The notes: generated from the sequence alone by a model not told the origin. Positions 26,003-35,380 are shown, counted from the stretch's first letter. The stretch is DNA of 64,000 bases from Helicobacter pullorum NCTC 12824 (GCF_017979475.1 NZ_JAERIT010000002.1:124001-188000), one strand, 5' to 3'. Translations and numbers: made by a program.

Positions 26003-27589
26003 CTAAATCAATGGGGTATAATTCTCCACTTTTAATACTACATCACGAGCAAATTTATCCCATTGCAAAGAATACGCAAACCCCATTTCTTGATTCTCAT
26101 AAGCTTTTAGATTTTCAAAAAATACCAAAGCTTTTCTAATCACCCCTTCTTGCTCCAAAACCATTTGGCTATGGTTAGTCCCAAAAATTTGCACCGCTCT
26201 TATTTTTGCTTGAGTTACAAACTGGGGAATGCTATTTTGCTCTCCATAGGGTTCAAATTCCTGCAAGATTCTAAAAATCTCTAAATTCACTTCTTTAAGA
26301 GGCAAAGCTCCAAGAATATTAGATTGAATTATCTTTTGTTTGTCTGGCAATTTTAATTGCATCAAATAATCTCTAAAATCCAAAAATTTCTCTTTTTGCA
26401 AACTCAATCCCGCTGCACCAAAATGCCCCCCAAATGCCTCCAAATATCCTTGACACTGCTCCAAAATCTTCATACAATCTATATCCAAAGAACGCATACT
26501 GCCTTTTAAATACTCTTCTTTATGCGTTAGCACAATACTTGGTTTGGCATACTCTTCACAAAGTTTTGCTGCAACAATCCCAACCACTCCTTCATTCCAC
26601 TGCTCATTACACACAAGCACAAAGGGTAATTCTTCAAACTTTTCTTGTGTTTCAAAATATTCTTTAGCTTCTAAAAAAGTCTTATTTTGGAGATTTTTTC
26701 TTTTTTGATTAAGTTTTTGAAGTTTTTTAAATATTTCTAATGCCTTGTAATAATCTTTCTCAATCAAAAATTCATATGCAATCTTAGCCTCTTCCATCCT
26801 CCCTGCACAATTCAAAAGTGGCACAAAATAATATCCTAACAATTGCGAATTCAAAGGGTATCTTTTGAAATGCTCTTTTAAAATCACCAAAGCAGCTCTT
26901 TTGCTTTGTGCTAAAACTTCTAACCCCTTTTTCAACAACACACGATTCATTCCTCTAAGAGGCATTACATCACTAATAATTGCCAAAGCAAGTAAATCCA
27001 AAAATTCAGCCATTTGGACTTCTATCCCCATTTCTTGCTTGATTGCTGCACACAAATACCATGCCACACAAGCACCACAAATTTCAGATTCTGGAAAATG
27101 GGGAGAAAGCTTTGGGTTGCAAATAAGTGCATCTGGTAGATTTTCTTGCGGTGTATGATGATCTGTAATAATTAGCTCAATTCCTCTTTGCTTACAAACT
27201 TCTGCTGCTTCTATCGCGCTAATGCCATTATCCACCGTGATAATCATTTCACAATCTAATCTGTCAATCATTGCACTTGATAATCCATAACCATCATCAA
27301 AACGGCTAGGTATCACAATTGAAATCACATAGGGTATCTTATCAAAAAACTCTTTTAAAATCGCACAAGAAACGACACCATCTACATCATAATCGCCAAC
27401 TACAACTATTCTTTTTTTTTCTTGTATGGCTTTGGCAATTTTTTTGGCAATCTTAGAGAGATTATTCAAAGAATCAGGGGGAGGCAAATCTTGCAATTTT
27501 TTAATCTTTTCCCCATCAAACCTACCTGCAAGAATATTTTTTATTTCTAGTGCATTTAGCGGAGAAAACCTCAATATATCATTTAGCAT
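26003..27589 (-). CDS. recJ: single-stranded-DNA-specific exonuclease RecJ
   Basis: RecJ is a 5'-3' exonuclease on single-stranded DNA in recombination and mismatch repair. The 528 residues contain the DHH-family motifs [17 protein letters not shown] (metal-binding Asp residues), [13 protein letters not shown] and [10 protein letters not shown], then the DHHA1 motif near [15 protein letters not shown], and an OB-like C-terminal part. It overlaps the end of pyrG by 11 bases, and pyrG-recJ adjacency is also found in H. pylori. It converges with the Cys-rich gene, one base apart. Confidence 0.95.
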   Translation of the reverse strand: MLNDILRFSPLNALEIKNILAGRFDGEKIKKLQDLPPPDSLNNLSKIAKKIAKAIQEKKRIVVVGDYDVDGVVSCAILKEFFDKIPYVISIVIPSRFDDGYGLSSAMIDRLDCEMIITVDNGISAIEAAEVCKQRGIELIITDHHTPQENLPDALICNPKLSPHFPESEICGACVAWYLCAAIKQEMGIEVQMAEFLDLLALAIISDVMPLRGMNRVLLKKGLEVLAQSKRAALVILKEHFKRYPLNSQLLGYYFVPLLNCAGRMEEAKIAYEFLIEKDYYKALEIFKKLQKLNQKRKNLQNKTFLEAKEYFETQEKFEELPFVLVCNEQWNEGVVGIVAAKLCEEYAKPSIVLTHKEEYLKGSMRSLDIDCMKILEQCQGYLEAFGGHFGAAGLSLQKEKFLDFRDYLMQLKLPDKQKIIQSNILGALPLKEVNLEIFRILQEFEPYGEQNSIPQFVTQAKIRAVQIFGTNHSQMVLEQEGVIRKALVFFENLKAYENQEMGFAYSLQWDKFARDVVLKVENYTPLI

Positions 27590-29213
27590 GATACATTAAA
27601 GATTGCTTAATAAATTCTAAAATTACCAAATTAGGTGCTTGTAGCCTAGAAGTAAATTCCGGATGAAATTGCACTCCCACAAACCATGGGTGCTCTTTGA
27701 GCTCTACTACTTCAATCAGCCCATTAGATTCTCCAGAGATTATCATTCCTTGCTTTTCTAAAGCTTCTCTATATTTTGGATTCACTTCATAGCGATGACG
27801 ATGTCTTTCTTTGATAGTTTTTTGCCCTTTATAAGCTTGTTGGAGTTTGCTGCCCTCTTTAGTTTGGCATTCATATTCACCAAGCCTCATTGTGCCACCC
27901 ATAGGGGAAGTGTGTGTGCGAATTTGCTGTTTGCCATTTTGATCAATAAAGTTTTCAATCAAATAAATAATAGGTTCTTTTGTCTTAGGATTGAATTCCA
28001 TAGAATCTGCTTCTTTGATTCCCAAAACATTATGTGCAAATTCCAAGACTGCCAACTGCATTCCAAGGCAGATTCCAAGGAATGGAATCTTATTTTCTCT
28101 CGCAAACCAAATGGCTTTCATTTTGCCTTTAATCCCTCTTTCTCCAAATCCACCGGGCACCAAAATACCATTAACATACTTTAATTGCTGAATTATTTCT
28201 GGATTATTTTCTAGCTCTTCACTATCTATCCATTGAATATTCACTTTTGTATCCAAATTCGCCCCTGCATGCACCAAAGCTTCAATGAGGGATTTATAGG
28301 ATTCTTTAAGATTCAAATATTTACCCACAAAGGCAATGCTAACTTCATTTTGTGGAGCTAGGATTCGCTTCACTAAACTATCCCATTCTTGCATATTAGG
28401 TGTAAATTCTGGGAGTTTTAAGAATCTTGCAATAGGCACCAAAACCCCTTCTTTCAAAAAATGAAGCGGCATTTGATAAATACTCTTAGCATCTTGAGCA
28501 GTGATTACGCAATCATAATCCACATCGCAACTCATTGAAAGTTTATTTTTAAGCTCTTTTGGCAATTCTTTTTCTGTCCGTGCAATGATAATTTGCGGAG
28601 TAATCCCAATGCGTCTTAATTCTTGCACACTATGTTGTGTTGGTTTTGTTTTTAACTCCCCTGCCACTTTGATTAATGGTATCAAAGTCACATGCACACT
28701 AATAACACGCTCCATTCCATATTCATGTTTAATCTCACGCATAGCTTCCAAAAATGGCAGCCCCTCAATATCTCCCACTGTTCCGCCAAGTTCAACTACC
28801 AAAATTTCCTTGCCCTCTCCTGCAAGTTTGATTCTTCGCTTAATCTCATCAACAATATGTGGAATGACTTGAATTGTCTTACCTAAATACCCACCTTTAC
28901 GCTCTCTATCGATCACAGAGAGATAAACTTGCCCTGTTGTAAAATTATTTTTAGAGGAAAAATCCATATTTAAAAAACGCTCATAATGCCCAATGTCTAA
29001 ATCCGTCTCCGCACCATCTTGTGTTACAAAAACCTCTCCATGCTCTAAAGGGCTCATTGTCCCGGGATCCACATTGATATAAGGATCGATTTTCAAAATA
29101 CCCACTTCAAAACCTGAATGCTTCAATAAAGTTGCTATTGATGAGGAAGTAATCCCCTTCCCAAGAGAACTTAAAACTCCACCTGTAACAAAAATATATT
29201 TCGTCTCCACCAT
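27579..29213 (-). CDS. pyrG: CTP synthase
   Basis: PyrG makes CTP from UTP with glutamine as nitrogen donor. The 544 residues are full length: synthetase domain starting [20 protein letters not shown], with [16 protein letters not shown], and a C-terminal class I glutamine amidotransferase domain with the nucleophile elbow [16 protein letters not shown] and the catalytic His/Glu pair in [11 protein letters not shown]. It is followed by recJ with overlap. Upstream lies a pseudogene, so its promoter probably lies in 29214-29260 or in the upstream operon. Confidence 0.98.
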   Translation of the reverse strand: MVETKYIFVTGGVLSSLGKGITSSSIATLLKHSGFEVGILKIDPYINVDPGTMSPLEHGEVFVTQDGAETDLDIGHYERFLNMDFSSKNNFTTGQVYLSVIDRERKGGYLGKTIQVIPHIVDEIKRRIKLAGEGKEILVVELGGTVGDIEGLPFLEAMREIKHEYGMERVISVHVTLIPLIKVAGELKTKPTQHSVQELRRIGITPQIIIARTEKELPKELKNKLSMSCDVDYDCVITAQDAKSIYQMPLHFLKEGVLVPIARFLKLPEFTPNMQEWDSLVKRILAPQNEVSIAFVGKYLNLKESYKSLIEALVHAGANLDTKVNIQWIDSEELENNPEIIQQLKYVNGILVPGGFGERGIKGKMKAIWFARENKIPFLGICLGMQLAVLEFAHNVLGIKEADSMEFNPKTKEPIIYLIENFIDQNGKQQIRTHTSPMGGTMRLGEYECQTKEGSKLQQAYKGQKTIKERHRHRYEVNPKYREALEKQGMIISGESNGLIEVVELKEHPWFVGVQFHPEFTSRLQAPNLVILEFIKQSLMYHAK

Positions 29214-29259
29214 ACAAAAACCTCTAAAAATTTAATGCAAAATTATACTAATTAGGAAG

Positions 29260-29736
29260 TTAATTTTCTCTTTTATCATTCAATTTATTTTCTAAATACA
29301 TCTTCAAAACTTTCTTTTCGCCCTTATAAAACTCTCCATACACAATAAACCCAAACTTTTTATGCAGATTAATTACCCTACTATTCTCATAAAAAACCTC
29401 CAATATCAGCTTTTTTGAATTCATAACACAAAAAGCATAAAAAAGACTAATTTGCTCCATAACTCTACCAAGCCCAGCAATATTTGGATTTGCTTAAAAT
29501 CCAAATTCAACTTCTTGTCCTTTATTTTCAAAATTAACACTTCCTAAAATTTACCACAACAATAAATTGCAAAATATTTTTTTCTCAAATCCTTCTTTAA
29601 TCTTTCTACAAATTCCAAGTGTTCTTTGATTGAAATAAAATGTTGAGTATAAAGAAATTTTCTTATTCTCTCATCATTGCTAATTTTCAAAATCTCACTA
29701 TGTTCCTTAGGACTTAAAATCAATATAATCTTTTAG
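29260..29736 (-). pseudogene. decayed second copy of a PseH-like N-acetyltransferase
   Basis: Three pieces in order make one GNAT protein resembling the intact PseH at 30380-30886. The N-terminal part (29736 to about 29560) reads SPKEHSEILKISNDERIRKF and then LYTQHFISIKEHLEFVERLK, ending KKYFAIYCCGKF and a stop. After a frameshift the middle reads GSVNFENKGQEVEFGF and a stop. The C-terminal part reads ANPNIAGLGRVMEQI and runs to 29260, including LILEVFYENSRVINLHKKFG. No start codon remains at the 5' end. So there is a lost start, one frameshift and one nonsense codon. It directly follows the formyltransferase gene. Confidence 0.8.
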
Positions 29737-29738
29737 GG

Positions 29739-30380
29739 TTATTCCCCCACCCCCATAGAAGAATCATAGATTTTTAAAATAAACTTTTTACCATCCTTAT
29801 AGAAAAATGCTGGAAACTCCTCATTACTAACGATTCTTAATAAATTAAATTGAGATTCCAAGCTACTTTTTATATCCAATTCACTATCTTTAGGTAATCT
29901 CTTAGAATAAAAGCTCTCATCTCCCTCTTGCTTTTTTGCATCAATATTAGGATATTTTGCTAAAAACTCCAAACACATCTTTTCACACATCTTAGCTTGT
30001 CTATCTCTTAATTCATCATATAATTCAAGTCCGCTTAATTGCAATGTTTTTTGTAAATAAATATCACCATTATCCGCCTTTTCATCGGCTTCAAACATCG
30101 AAAACACAATCTCATTTTTACCCTCTAAAATCTGCCAAAACATCGGCGACCAGCCTTTTCCTTTGGGGAGATTAGAAGCATGAATTACAAGATTATGTTT
30201 ATTCTTAATTAAAAAAGATCTAGGAATTATTTGATGATAAGATAAAATAAAAACAATATCATAAGATTGCTTTATTTCTTGATGAGAAAAATACAAATCG
30301 CTTTTAGTAATCTTTGTTTGCAAATCTTTTGCATAAGGGATAAACCATTGATTGGGAGAAGTTAAAATCGCCACCTTCAT
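29739..30380 (-). CDS. formyltransferase-domain protein, probable nucleotide-sugar N-formyltransferase
   Basis: The 213 residues carry a Formyl_trans_N (GART-like) fold with the N10-formyl-tetrahydrofolate-dependent motifs: HASNLPKGKGWSPMFWQI (catalytic His and preceding strand) and the Asp of EADEKADNGDIYLQKTLQLS. It is too short for Met-tRNA formyltransferase (about 300 residues) and lacks that C-terminal domain; sugar N-formyltransferases use this same core. It starts at ATG 30380, sharing the A and TG of TGATG with the pseH stop. The 3' end carries GGGGGTGGGGG on the minus strand (29744-29754). A role in formylating the 4-amino sugar that PseH acetylates is inference from adjacency. Confidence 0.75.
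   Translation of the reverse strand: MKVAILTSPNQWFIPYAKDLQTKITKSDLYFSHQEIKQSYDIVFILSYHQIIPRSFLIKNKHNLVIHASNLPKGKGWSPMFWQILEGKNEIVFSMFEADEKADNGDIYLQKTLQLSGLELYDELRDRQAKMCEKMCLEFLAKYPNIDAKKQEGDESFYSKRLPKDSELDIKSSLESQFNLLRIVSNEEFPAFFYKDGKKFILKIYDSSMGVGE
29744..29754 (-). repeat. interrupted poly-G tract (G5-T-G5) at the end of the formyltransferase gene
   Basis: On the minus strand the last codons read through GGGGGTGGGGG, just before the stop and the pseH pseudogene. The single T makes it much less slippery than a pure tract; it may be a fixed relic of one. Confidence 0.6.
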
Positions 30381-30886
30381 CAACTCACCTCCCTTTGAAA
30401 GAATGGCAAGCCATAAAAGATATTATTTACCCCCCCCCCCCTACTACATTTAAAATAACTCATTTTTGCATCCTTTTTTGTCAGAATAAAACCAAATTTT
30501 AGATAAAGAGAAATTGCTTTTTGATTCTCATTAAAAGCACAAGCATAAAGATTCTTGACTTTCAAAGTCTCAAAGGCATATTTTATCACAACCTCCATTA
30601 AGCCTTTTCCATATCCTTTTAAATTTGGATTTTGATAGATTCCAAACTCACAAGAATCTCCCCTTTGAATATCCACAAAATCCACAACACCCACTGCCAC
30701 TTCTCCATCAAAAACCAAAAAATATTGCTTAGTTACCTCTTCTTTGAGCTTTTCAAGAAAGGCAATATGCTCTTCCCAAGAAATATTTTTTGTTTTCATA
30801 AAACAAGAAATTTCCTCGCTATTCCTCCACAAAAAAACTTCTCTACTCTCTTGCTGCGAAAGATTAGTAAAATTTTTTAATCTCAT
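30380..30886 (-). CDS. pseH: PseH-like GNAT N-acetyltransferase with a G12 tract near its 3' end
   Basis: PseH acetylates the 4-amino group of UDP-4-amino-4,6-dideoxy-N-acetyl-altrosamine on the way to pseudaminic acid, the flagellin sugar. The sequence follows C. jejuni PseH from the start: MRLKNFTNLSQQESREVF, CFMKTKNISWEEHIAFLE, KQYFLVFDGEVAVGVVDFV, CEFGIYQNPNLKGYGKGLM, and ends its core at MSYFKC. Then comes G12 (30430-30441), which in this frame adds a 20-residue tail beginning RGGGVNNIFYG and stops in TGATG at the formyltransferase start. With 11 or 13 G the frame stops right after the tract. The catalytic domain is complete in all three frames. Confidence 0.85.
   Translation of the reverse strand: MRLKNFTNLSQQESREVFLWRNSEEISCFMKTKNISWEEHIAFLEKLKEEVTKQYFLVFDGEVAVGVVDFVDIQRGDSCEFGIYQNPNLKGYGKGLMEVVIKYAFETLKVKNLYACAFNENQKAISLYLKFGFILTKKDAKMSYFKCSRGGGVNNIFYGLPFFQREVS
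30430..30441 (-). repeat. homopolymer tract of 12 G (C on + strand) in pseH
   Basis: The run is uninterrupted and lies between the codons for C-S and V-N-N. Tracts of this length are slippage-prone in Campylobacter and Helicobacter. The effect of changing length can be read directly: 12 gives stop at 30380, 11 gives TAA directly after the tract, 13 gives GGT-AAA-TAA. Confidence 0.9.
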
Positions 30887-30889
30887 AAT

Positions 30890-31639
30890 TTATCCCAAAA
30901 CTTTTACCAAATAATTAGATAACCACTCCATTTTGCCAGTAATAATTAAAATCCCTATAACAATAAGCAATCCACCCGCACACCATTCAATTAACCTAAA
31001 ATACCTTTTAATTCTATCCAAAAATGCAAAAGCATAACCAACTAGAAATGCACACAGCAAAAATGGCAAACTAAATCCCAATGTATAAACTATCATCAAG
31101 ATAATTCCCTCATCAGCCCTTAAACTAGCAAGAGAAATAATCCCTGCTAAAATAGGTCCTACACAAGGTGTCCAACCCAACGAAAAACTCACTCCCAATA
31201 AAAATGGCATAAAAAAATCACGCAAAAAACTAAAATGAACTACATTAAATTTCGCATTTTTTTGGTAATTCAAAAAAGGAATCTCAATAACCTTTGCAGT
31301 ATGCAAACCAAAAATTATCAAAATCCCTCCAGCAAAATATGCCACATAAGGACTAAGCAAGATTCCGCCACTTAATATTCTAGCAGCTACCACTCCAAGC
31401 AAAACAAAAACTATCCCCATTCCCAAAACAAAAAATAAAGCATTGCGAACAATTACAAAACGCATTCTTCTATCAAGCATATGATAAGCTTTCAATTCAC
31501 TTAGGGAAACTTCAGAAATATAAGAAAGATATGCAGGAATAAGGGGCAATACACAAGGACTAATAAAAGTCAAAATCCCCGCTAAGAAACTAATTCCAAG
31601 CGGGGCTTTATCAAATAAAAACAATAAATATTCTTCCAC
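30890..31639 (-). CDS. ccdA: CcdA-type cytochrome c biogenesis/thiol transport membrane protein
   Basis: CcdA passes reducing electrons from cytoplasmic thioredoxin across the inner membrane for cytochrome c or other periplasmic thiol chemistry. The 249 residues form six membrane helices with the two conserved Cys: SPCVLPLIPAYLSYI in helix 1 and LGWTPCVGPILAGI in helix 4, the DsbD-beta/CcdA pattern. The start is GTG at 31639, with AGGTAG upstream. It lies 33 bases behind dctM and 3 bases ahead of pseH, so it joins the transport genes to the sugar genes in one probable transcript. The electron acceptor is unknown. Confidence 0.9.
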   Translation of the reverse strand: MEEYLLFLFDKAPLGISFLAGILTFISPCVLPLIPAYLSYISEVSLSELKAYHMLDRRMRFVIVRNALFFVLGMGIVFVLLGVVAARILSGGILLSPYVAYFAGGILIIFGLHTAKVIEIPFLNYQKNAKFNVVHFSFLRDFFMPFLLGVSFSLGWTPCVGPILAGIISLASLRADEGIILMIVYTLGFSLPFLLCAFLVGYAFAFLDRIKRYFRLIEWCAGGLLIVIGILIITGKMEWLSNYLVKVLG

Positions 31640-31672
31640 TTTTGTGCTACCTTATCGACCAAAAACCACTTC

Positions 31673-32950
31673 TTAACGCTCCAATAAATTAGGTAACCAA
31701 AGTGAAATTTCAGGCACATAAGTGGTTAGAACTAATCCAACCAACAAAACACACAACCATGGAATAATAGAAATTGTTACATCTTTTAGGCTTAATCCTG
31801 TCAATGAACTTGCTACAAAAAGATTCAGCCCAACAGGAGGGGTTAGCATACCAATCTCCATATTCACAATCATAATAATTCCAAAATGAATCGGATCAAT
31901 TCCTAATTGCAATGCAATAGGCAAAAGAAGCGGCGTCATAATCATTACAACAGAGCTTGGCTCCATAAATTGCCCCATAATAAATAAGACAATATTTACC
32001 AAGATTAAGAACATCCACCAAGTCATATTCATACCTACCAAACTTTCTGCTATGATATGAGGGATTCTCTCACTTGTAAGCAAATGCGCAAAGACAACAG
32101 CAAATCCAATAATAAAGAAAATCATCGCTGTGGTAATAGCTGCATCTAAAAATACAGCATACAAATCTTTAATCTTAATATCTTTATAAACAAAAATAGA
32201 AACTACAAAAGCATAAACTGCACTAATTCCAGCAGCCTCTGTGGCAGTAAAGATTCCAGCATAAATCCCACCAATTACAACAAAAACGATAAGTAATGCC
32301 CAAAATGCTTCTTTAAACTTACTCCATCTCTCTTTAAAGCTCGCTGGTGTAGTAGATTTAAATCCCAATCTTCTAGCCCCAATATAAGCATATAGCATCA
32401 TCATTCCACCAATCATCAATCCCGGAACAACTCCTGCCATAAAAAGCTTTTCGATAGAAACTTCTGCAGTTACCCCATAAACAATCATAACCACAGAAGG
32501 CGGAATCAAAATCCCCAAACTTCCCGCTGAAGTAATCGCACCCACAGAATAGCTCTTAGGGTATCCTGCTGCTTTAAGTGCTGCAAACATTACAGAACCA
32601 ATCGCCACAACTGTTGCAGGGGAACTCCCACTAACTGCCGCAAAAATAATACACGCCAAAATTGCACTCATAGGAAGCCCACCAGGTAAATGCCCGACAA
32701 TACTTTTTGCAAAATCTACAATTCTTTGTGCAGAACTCCCCTTACTCATCAAAGAACCCGCCAAAATAAACATAGGAATCGCCATCAAAGCAGGCTTCAA
32801 CCCATTTAGCATAATTTCTGGCACACCCATAATATCATAGGAAGTAAAAATCAGCATTGTAGCTACTGCACTTACACCTAGTGAAATAGCAACAGGAACA
32901 CCAAGCAATAACAAACCAAATAAAACTATCAGCAAAAATGCAACACTCAT
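31673..32950 (-). CDS. dctM: TRAP transporter large permease (DctM)
   Basis: This is the 12-helix channel subunit of a TRAP transporter, driven by an ion gradient. The 425 residues show the family pattern: LLLGVPVAISLGVSA at the start, AGSLMSKGSSAQRIVDFA, AAVSGSSPATVVAIGSVM, TSAGSLGILIPPSVVMIVYG and MEPSSVVMIMTPLLLPI, and near the end MEIGMLTPPVGLNLFV. GGGG about 8 bases upstream of the ATG is the ribosome-binding site. Order dctP-dctQ-dctM is the usual one for the complete transporter. Confidence 0.95.
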   Translation of the reverse strand: MSVAFLLIVLFGLLLLGVPVAISLGVSAVATMLIFTSYDIMGVPEIMLNGLKPALMAIPMFILAGSLMSKGSSAQRIVDFAKSIVGHLPGGLPMSAILACIIFAAVSGSSPATVVAIGSVMFAALKAAGYPKSYSVGAITSAGSLGILIPPSVVMIVYGVTAEVSIEKLFMAGVVPGLMIGGMMMLYAYIGARRLGFKSTTPASFKERWSKFKEAFWALLIVFVVIGGIYAGIFTATEAAGISAVYAFVVSIFVYKDIKIKDLYAVFLDAAITTAMIFFIIGFAVVFAHLLTSERIPHIIAESLVGMNMTWWMFLILVNIVLFIMGQFMEPSSVVMIMTPLLLPIALQLGIDPIHFGIIMIVNMEIGMLTPPVGLNLFVASSLTGLSLKDVTISIIPWLCVLLVGLVLTTYVPEISLWLPNLLER

Positions 32951-32959
32951 AATATCCCC

Positions 32960-33580
32960 TTAGTCCTTAATTACCGAATCGTGTATCATTTCTTCTTCTG
33001 CATTTCTTACTACCTTATCTGCATCCATCCAAGAAACTTCATAAATTTTCTCGATACTTCGATAAGTAGCTCCAAAAAATGCAATAGGCAAACAAAGAAG
33101 GAAAACCCACAAAGGAACACTATGGAGTGCTTCGCTCATATAGCCAATCTCATAGTTCAAATAACACACCATCACACTTGCATAAAACATAAATCCTAAA
33201 AAGATAGAATTTAGGATATGTGTTCCCAATACACATGCTTTTGCCAATGGTGGTGGAAACTTCTCAATCAACATTGTAACAGAAATATGCACACCTTTTC
33301 TAAACCCATAAGCCGCACCAAAAAATGCAGACCACAAAAAACAATACCTAGCGACTTCTTCTGCCCAAGTTAATGAACCAATTTCAGGAAAGAAGCCCGC
33401 AATATAACGCACACAAACATTAATAGCAGTAATCACGATTCCAAACACCAATCCTAATACAGCTACATTTTTATTAATCCCTGCAATAATCATATCTAAA
33501 ATCTCAAAAAAGCGATTAATACCGGGACTCTTATGTGCATACAAAAAAGGTTTTTGAATCATCAATAATAAATTCCGCAA
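32960..33580 (-). CDS. dctQ: TRAP transporter small permease (DctQ)
   Basis: DctQ is the four-helix membrane partner of DctM. The product, up to 206 residues, contains the family-typical NVCVRYIAGFFPEIGSLTWAEE followed by ARYCFLWSAFFGAAYGFRKGVH. The longest frame uses TTG at 33580; an ATG at 33562 (MIQKPFLYAHK) with GCGGAA upstream is an equally good start. An unusually long cytoplasmic N-terminus and an acidic C-terminal tail flank the helices. It lies between dctP and dctM with short gaps. Confidence 0.92.
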   Translation of the reverse strand: MRNLLLMIQKPFLYAHKSPGINRFFEILDMIIAGINKNVAVLGLVFGIVITAINVCVRYIAGFFPEIGSLTWAEEVARYCFLWSAFFGAAYGFRKGVHISVTMLIEKFPPPLAKACVLGTHILNSIFLGFMFYASVMVCYLNYEIGYMSEALHSVPLWVFLLCLPIAFFGATYRSIEKIYEVSWMDADKVVRNAEEEMIHDSVIKD

Positions 33581-33593
33581 ATTTTACCCTTTA

Positions 33594-34610
33594 TTACTTA
33601 GTATTCATTGTTTTTTCGATTAAATCTTTACCCACCAAGTCATAAAACTTCGGATAAATCGCATACATCACATCTTGCCATTGTTTCTTTTGATCTTCTG
33701 TAAGTGTGAAAATTTGAGTGCCTGTTTTATCATCTGCTTTAAGCTTATCAAGCAACATTTTTTCTTCTTTTGCACTCTCTTCTCTCTCATAAATAGTTGC
33801 CTCTTTCATAGCAACCATAAACTTTTCTTGCAAATCTTTTGGTAATTCATTCCAAAATTTTTCACTTGCAACGACCAAATACCCTAAATATCCATGATTA
33901 GACATCGTAATAGAACTTTGCACTTCATAAAATTTAGAATTATAGAGATTTGAAAGTGGATTTTCTGCTGCATCAACTACACCTGTTTGAAGCGCTGAAT
34001 ACACTTCGCCAAAAGGCAAAACTTGTGGAATTGCTTTGATTGCTTTTGTTTGCTCTTCTAACACTTTAGAGCTCATGATACGCATTTTCTGACCTTCTGC
34101 ATCGCTAGGCAAAATAATAGGCTTTTTATTAGTGCTAAATTGCTTAAATCCTGCATCCCAATAGTCTAATGCCACATAACCTTTATTAGTAATAACATCT
34201 TTTAAAATTTGCCCAACTTCTCCATCCATTACTTTATGTAAATGCTCGGTATCACGGAAAATAAAAGGAATATCCCACAAATTAAATTCTTTTGCAAATG
34301 GAGTAAATTTTGAAAAACTCGGTGCGGCTAACTGCACATTGTTACGCTTTAACTCTTGAAACACTTTATCATCATCCACCAATTGTGCCGAAGGGAAAAC
34401 ATGCACCACAATCTTACCATTTGTCAATTCATTAACTCTTTTTGCAAAAAAGTCTGCTGCTTTCCCTTTTGGTGTATTTGCACTCACTACATGAGCAAAT
34501 TTCACTTCATAAACTTTATTAGAATCAGCTTGGGAAGTTTCTGTTTTTTCACCTCCACAACCAACAAAACCTAAAATCGCCAAAGCTAAAATCACTAAAC
34601 TTTGTTTCAT
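33594..34610 (-). CDS. dctP: TRAP transporter substrate-binding protein (DctP family)
   Basis: This periplasmic receptor captures the substrate for DctQM. The 338 residues start with a signal ending LGFVGCGGEK; the Cys suggests a lipid anchor, unusual among DctP proteins, although Phe at -3 is a weak lipobox. The DctP fold shows as EVKFAHVVSANTPKGKAADF, GKIVVHVFPSAQLVDDD, LWDIPFIFRD, KMRIMSSKVLEEQTKAI and the substrate-contact block PFGEVYSALQTGVVDAAENP. C4-dicarboxylates are the commonest ligands, but TRAP substrates vary widely. AAGGAG precedes the ATG, and this is the first gene of the operon. Confidence 0.93.
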   Translation of the reverse strand: MKQSLVILALAILGFVGCGGEKTETSQADSNKVYEVKFAHVVSANTPKGKAADFFAKRVNELTNGKIVVHVFPSAQLVDDDKVFQELKRNNVQLAAPSFSKFTPFAKEFNLWDIPFIFRDTEHLHKVMDGEVGQILKDVITNKGYVALDYWDAGFKQFSTNKKPIILPSDAEGQKMRIMSSKVLEEQTKAIKAIPQVLPFGEVYSALQTGVVDAAENPLSNLYNSKFYEVQSSITMSNHGYLGYLVVASEKFWNELPKDLQEKFMVAMKEATIYEREESAKEEKMLLDKLKADDKTGTQIFTLTEDQKKQWQDVMYAIYPKFYDLVGKDLIEKTMNTK

Positions 34611-34981
34611 TTTTTCTCCTTATAAAATACTAACTCAAAAACTTTATGCTAGTCGTTATAATTTTACAAACTTTTTTTGAAATTTCATTCTACTTCTATT
34701 TTGATTACCAAAGATTATCCCATTAAAGATTACTTTTTGAAACACTTTAGAAGGTTTTGATACCATATAACACCTTATAAAATTTGCTATTCAAATAATT
34801 ATCCAAAAATTAAACAGCTTTCATATTTTACAAACTCAAATAATTTTAAAACATTAAGAAACTTTGATTATTAGCTCTATTTGAAGAAACAATAATATCT
34901 ATGAGTAGCCCATCATTACACCATTACCCACTTATTAACCTACCCATAATACTATACGCCATTGTTATTTATTATCTTTCA

Positions 34982-35011
34982 AGTATTACCTAAATGCTTT
35001 TAGGTAATACT
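34982..35011. other. perfect 13-bp inverted repeat
   Basis: AGTATTACCTAAA pairs with TTTAGGTAATACT around the loop TGCT. No T run follows on either strand, so this is not an ordinary terminator. It may be a small-RNA hairpin or an element end. Confidence 0.6.
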
Positions 35012-35346
35012 CTATAATAATACAACTCTTGATATTCTCTAATACACACATTGCATATTTATTCTAATGCTAAGTGTCTATTCTATATTTATTCATAGCC
35101 TCTTCTCCACCTCCTATATCTTAATACTTTAGAATCTTAAAAATACAATTCAATTTAATCTTAGAAATATCATTCAATTATTTAAAAGCATTGAATCTCT
35201 TTTAAGATTCTAAAAAGATTCAAAGTTTAAATGTTTATTTTGTATTAGAGTTTATAAAATAATCAAACAAGAATAAAAAAGTTTTTATTGCATTGTTTTA
35301 TTTTGAATCTTTTTAAAATCTCTTCAATATTTTGATTAGTGTCTAT

Positions 35347-35371
35347 TTAGCTTAGGATTAACCTAAGCTAA
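35347..35371 (-). terminator. hairpin after the TpsA adhesin gene
   Basis: TTAGCTTAGG and CCTAAGCTAA form a perfect 10-bp stem with a 5-base loop, starting 10 bases after the adhesin stop codon on the minus strand. The T run is poor. Confidence 0.6.
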
Positions 35372-35380
35372 TAGAATTAA

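Larger units (their letters stand above)
34611..35380. other. 770-bp AT-rich interval between dctP and the adhesin gene
   Basis: The dctP end holds a likely -10 (TATAAC on the minus strand, 34655-34660). The centre has the perfect 13-bp hairpin at 34982-35011, and the adhesin end has its terminator at 35347-35371. A short A/T palindrome (AATAAAAA-AG-TTTTTATT) lies near 35272-35289. No gene, tRNA or remnant was recognised, and the partner TpsB gene is not here. Confidence 0.6.

Noticed and set aside
27413-27421. run of T in recJ as a phase-variation tract
   Set aside because: A short A/T run common in AT-rich genomes; too short and of the wrong base to match the 12-13 G/C tracts seen elsewhere.
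29260-29460. 66-codon frame as a separate small gene
   Set aside because: Its sequence is the C-terminal third of a GNAT protein whose other parts lie directly upstream in broken frames; it is part of a pseudogene.
29739-30383. methionyl-tRNA formyltransferase
   Set aside because: It is about 100 residues too short and lacks the C-terminal tRNA-binding domain; the neighbours are sugar-modification genes.
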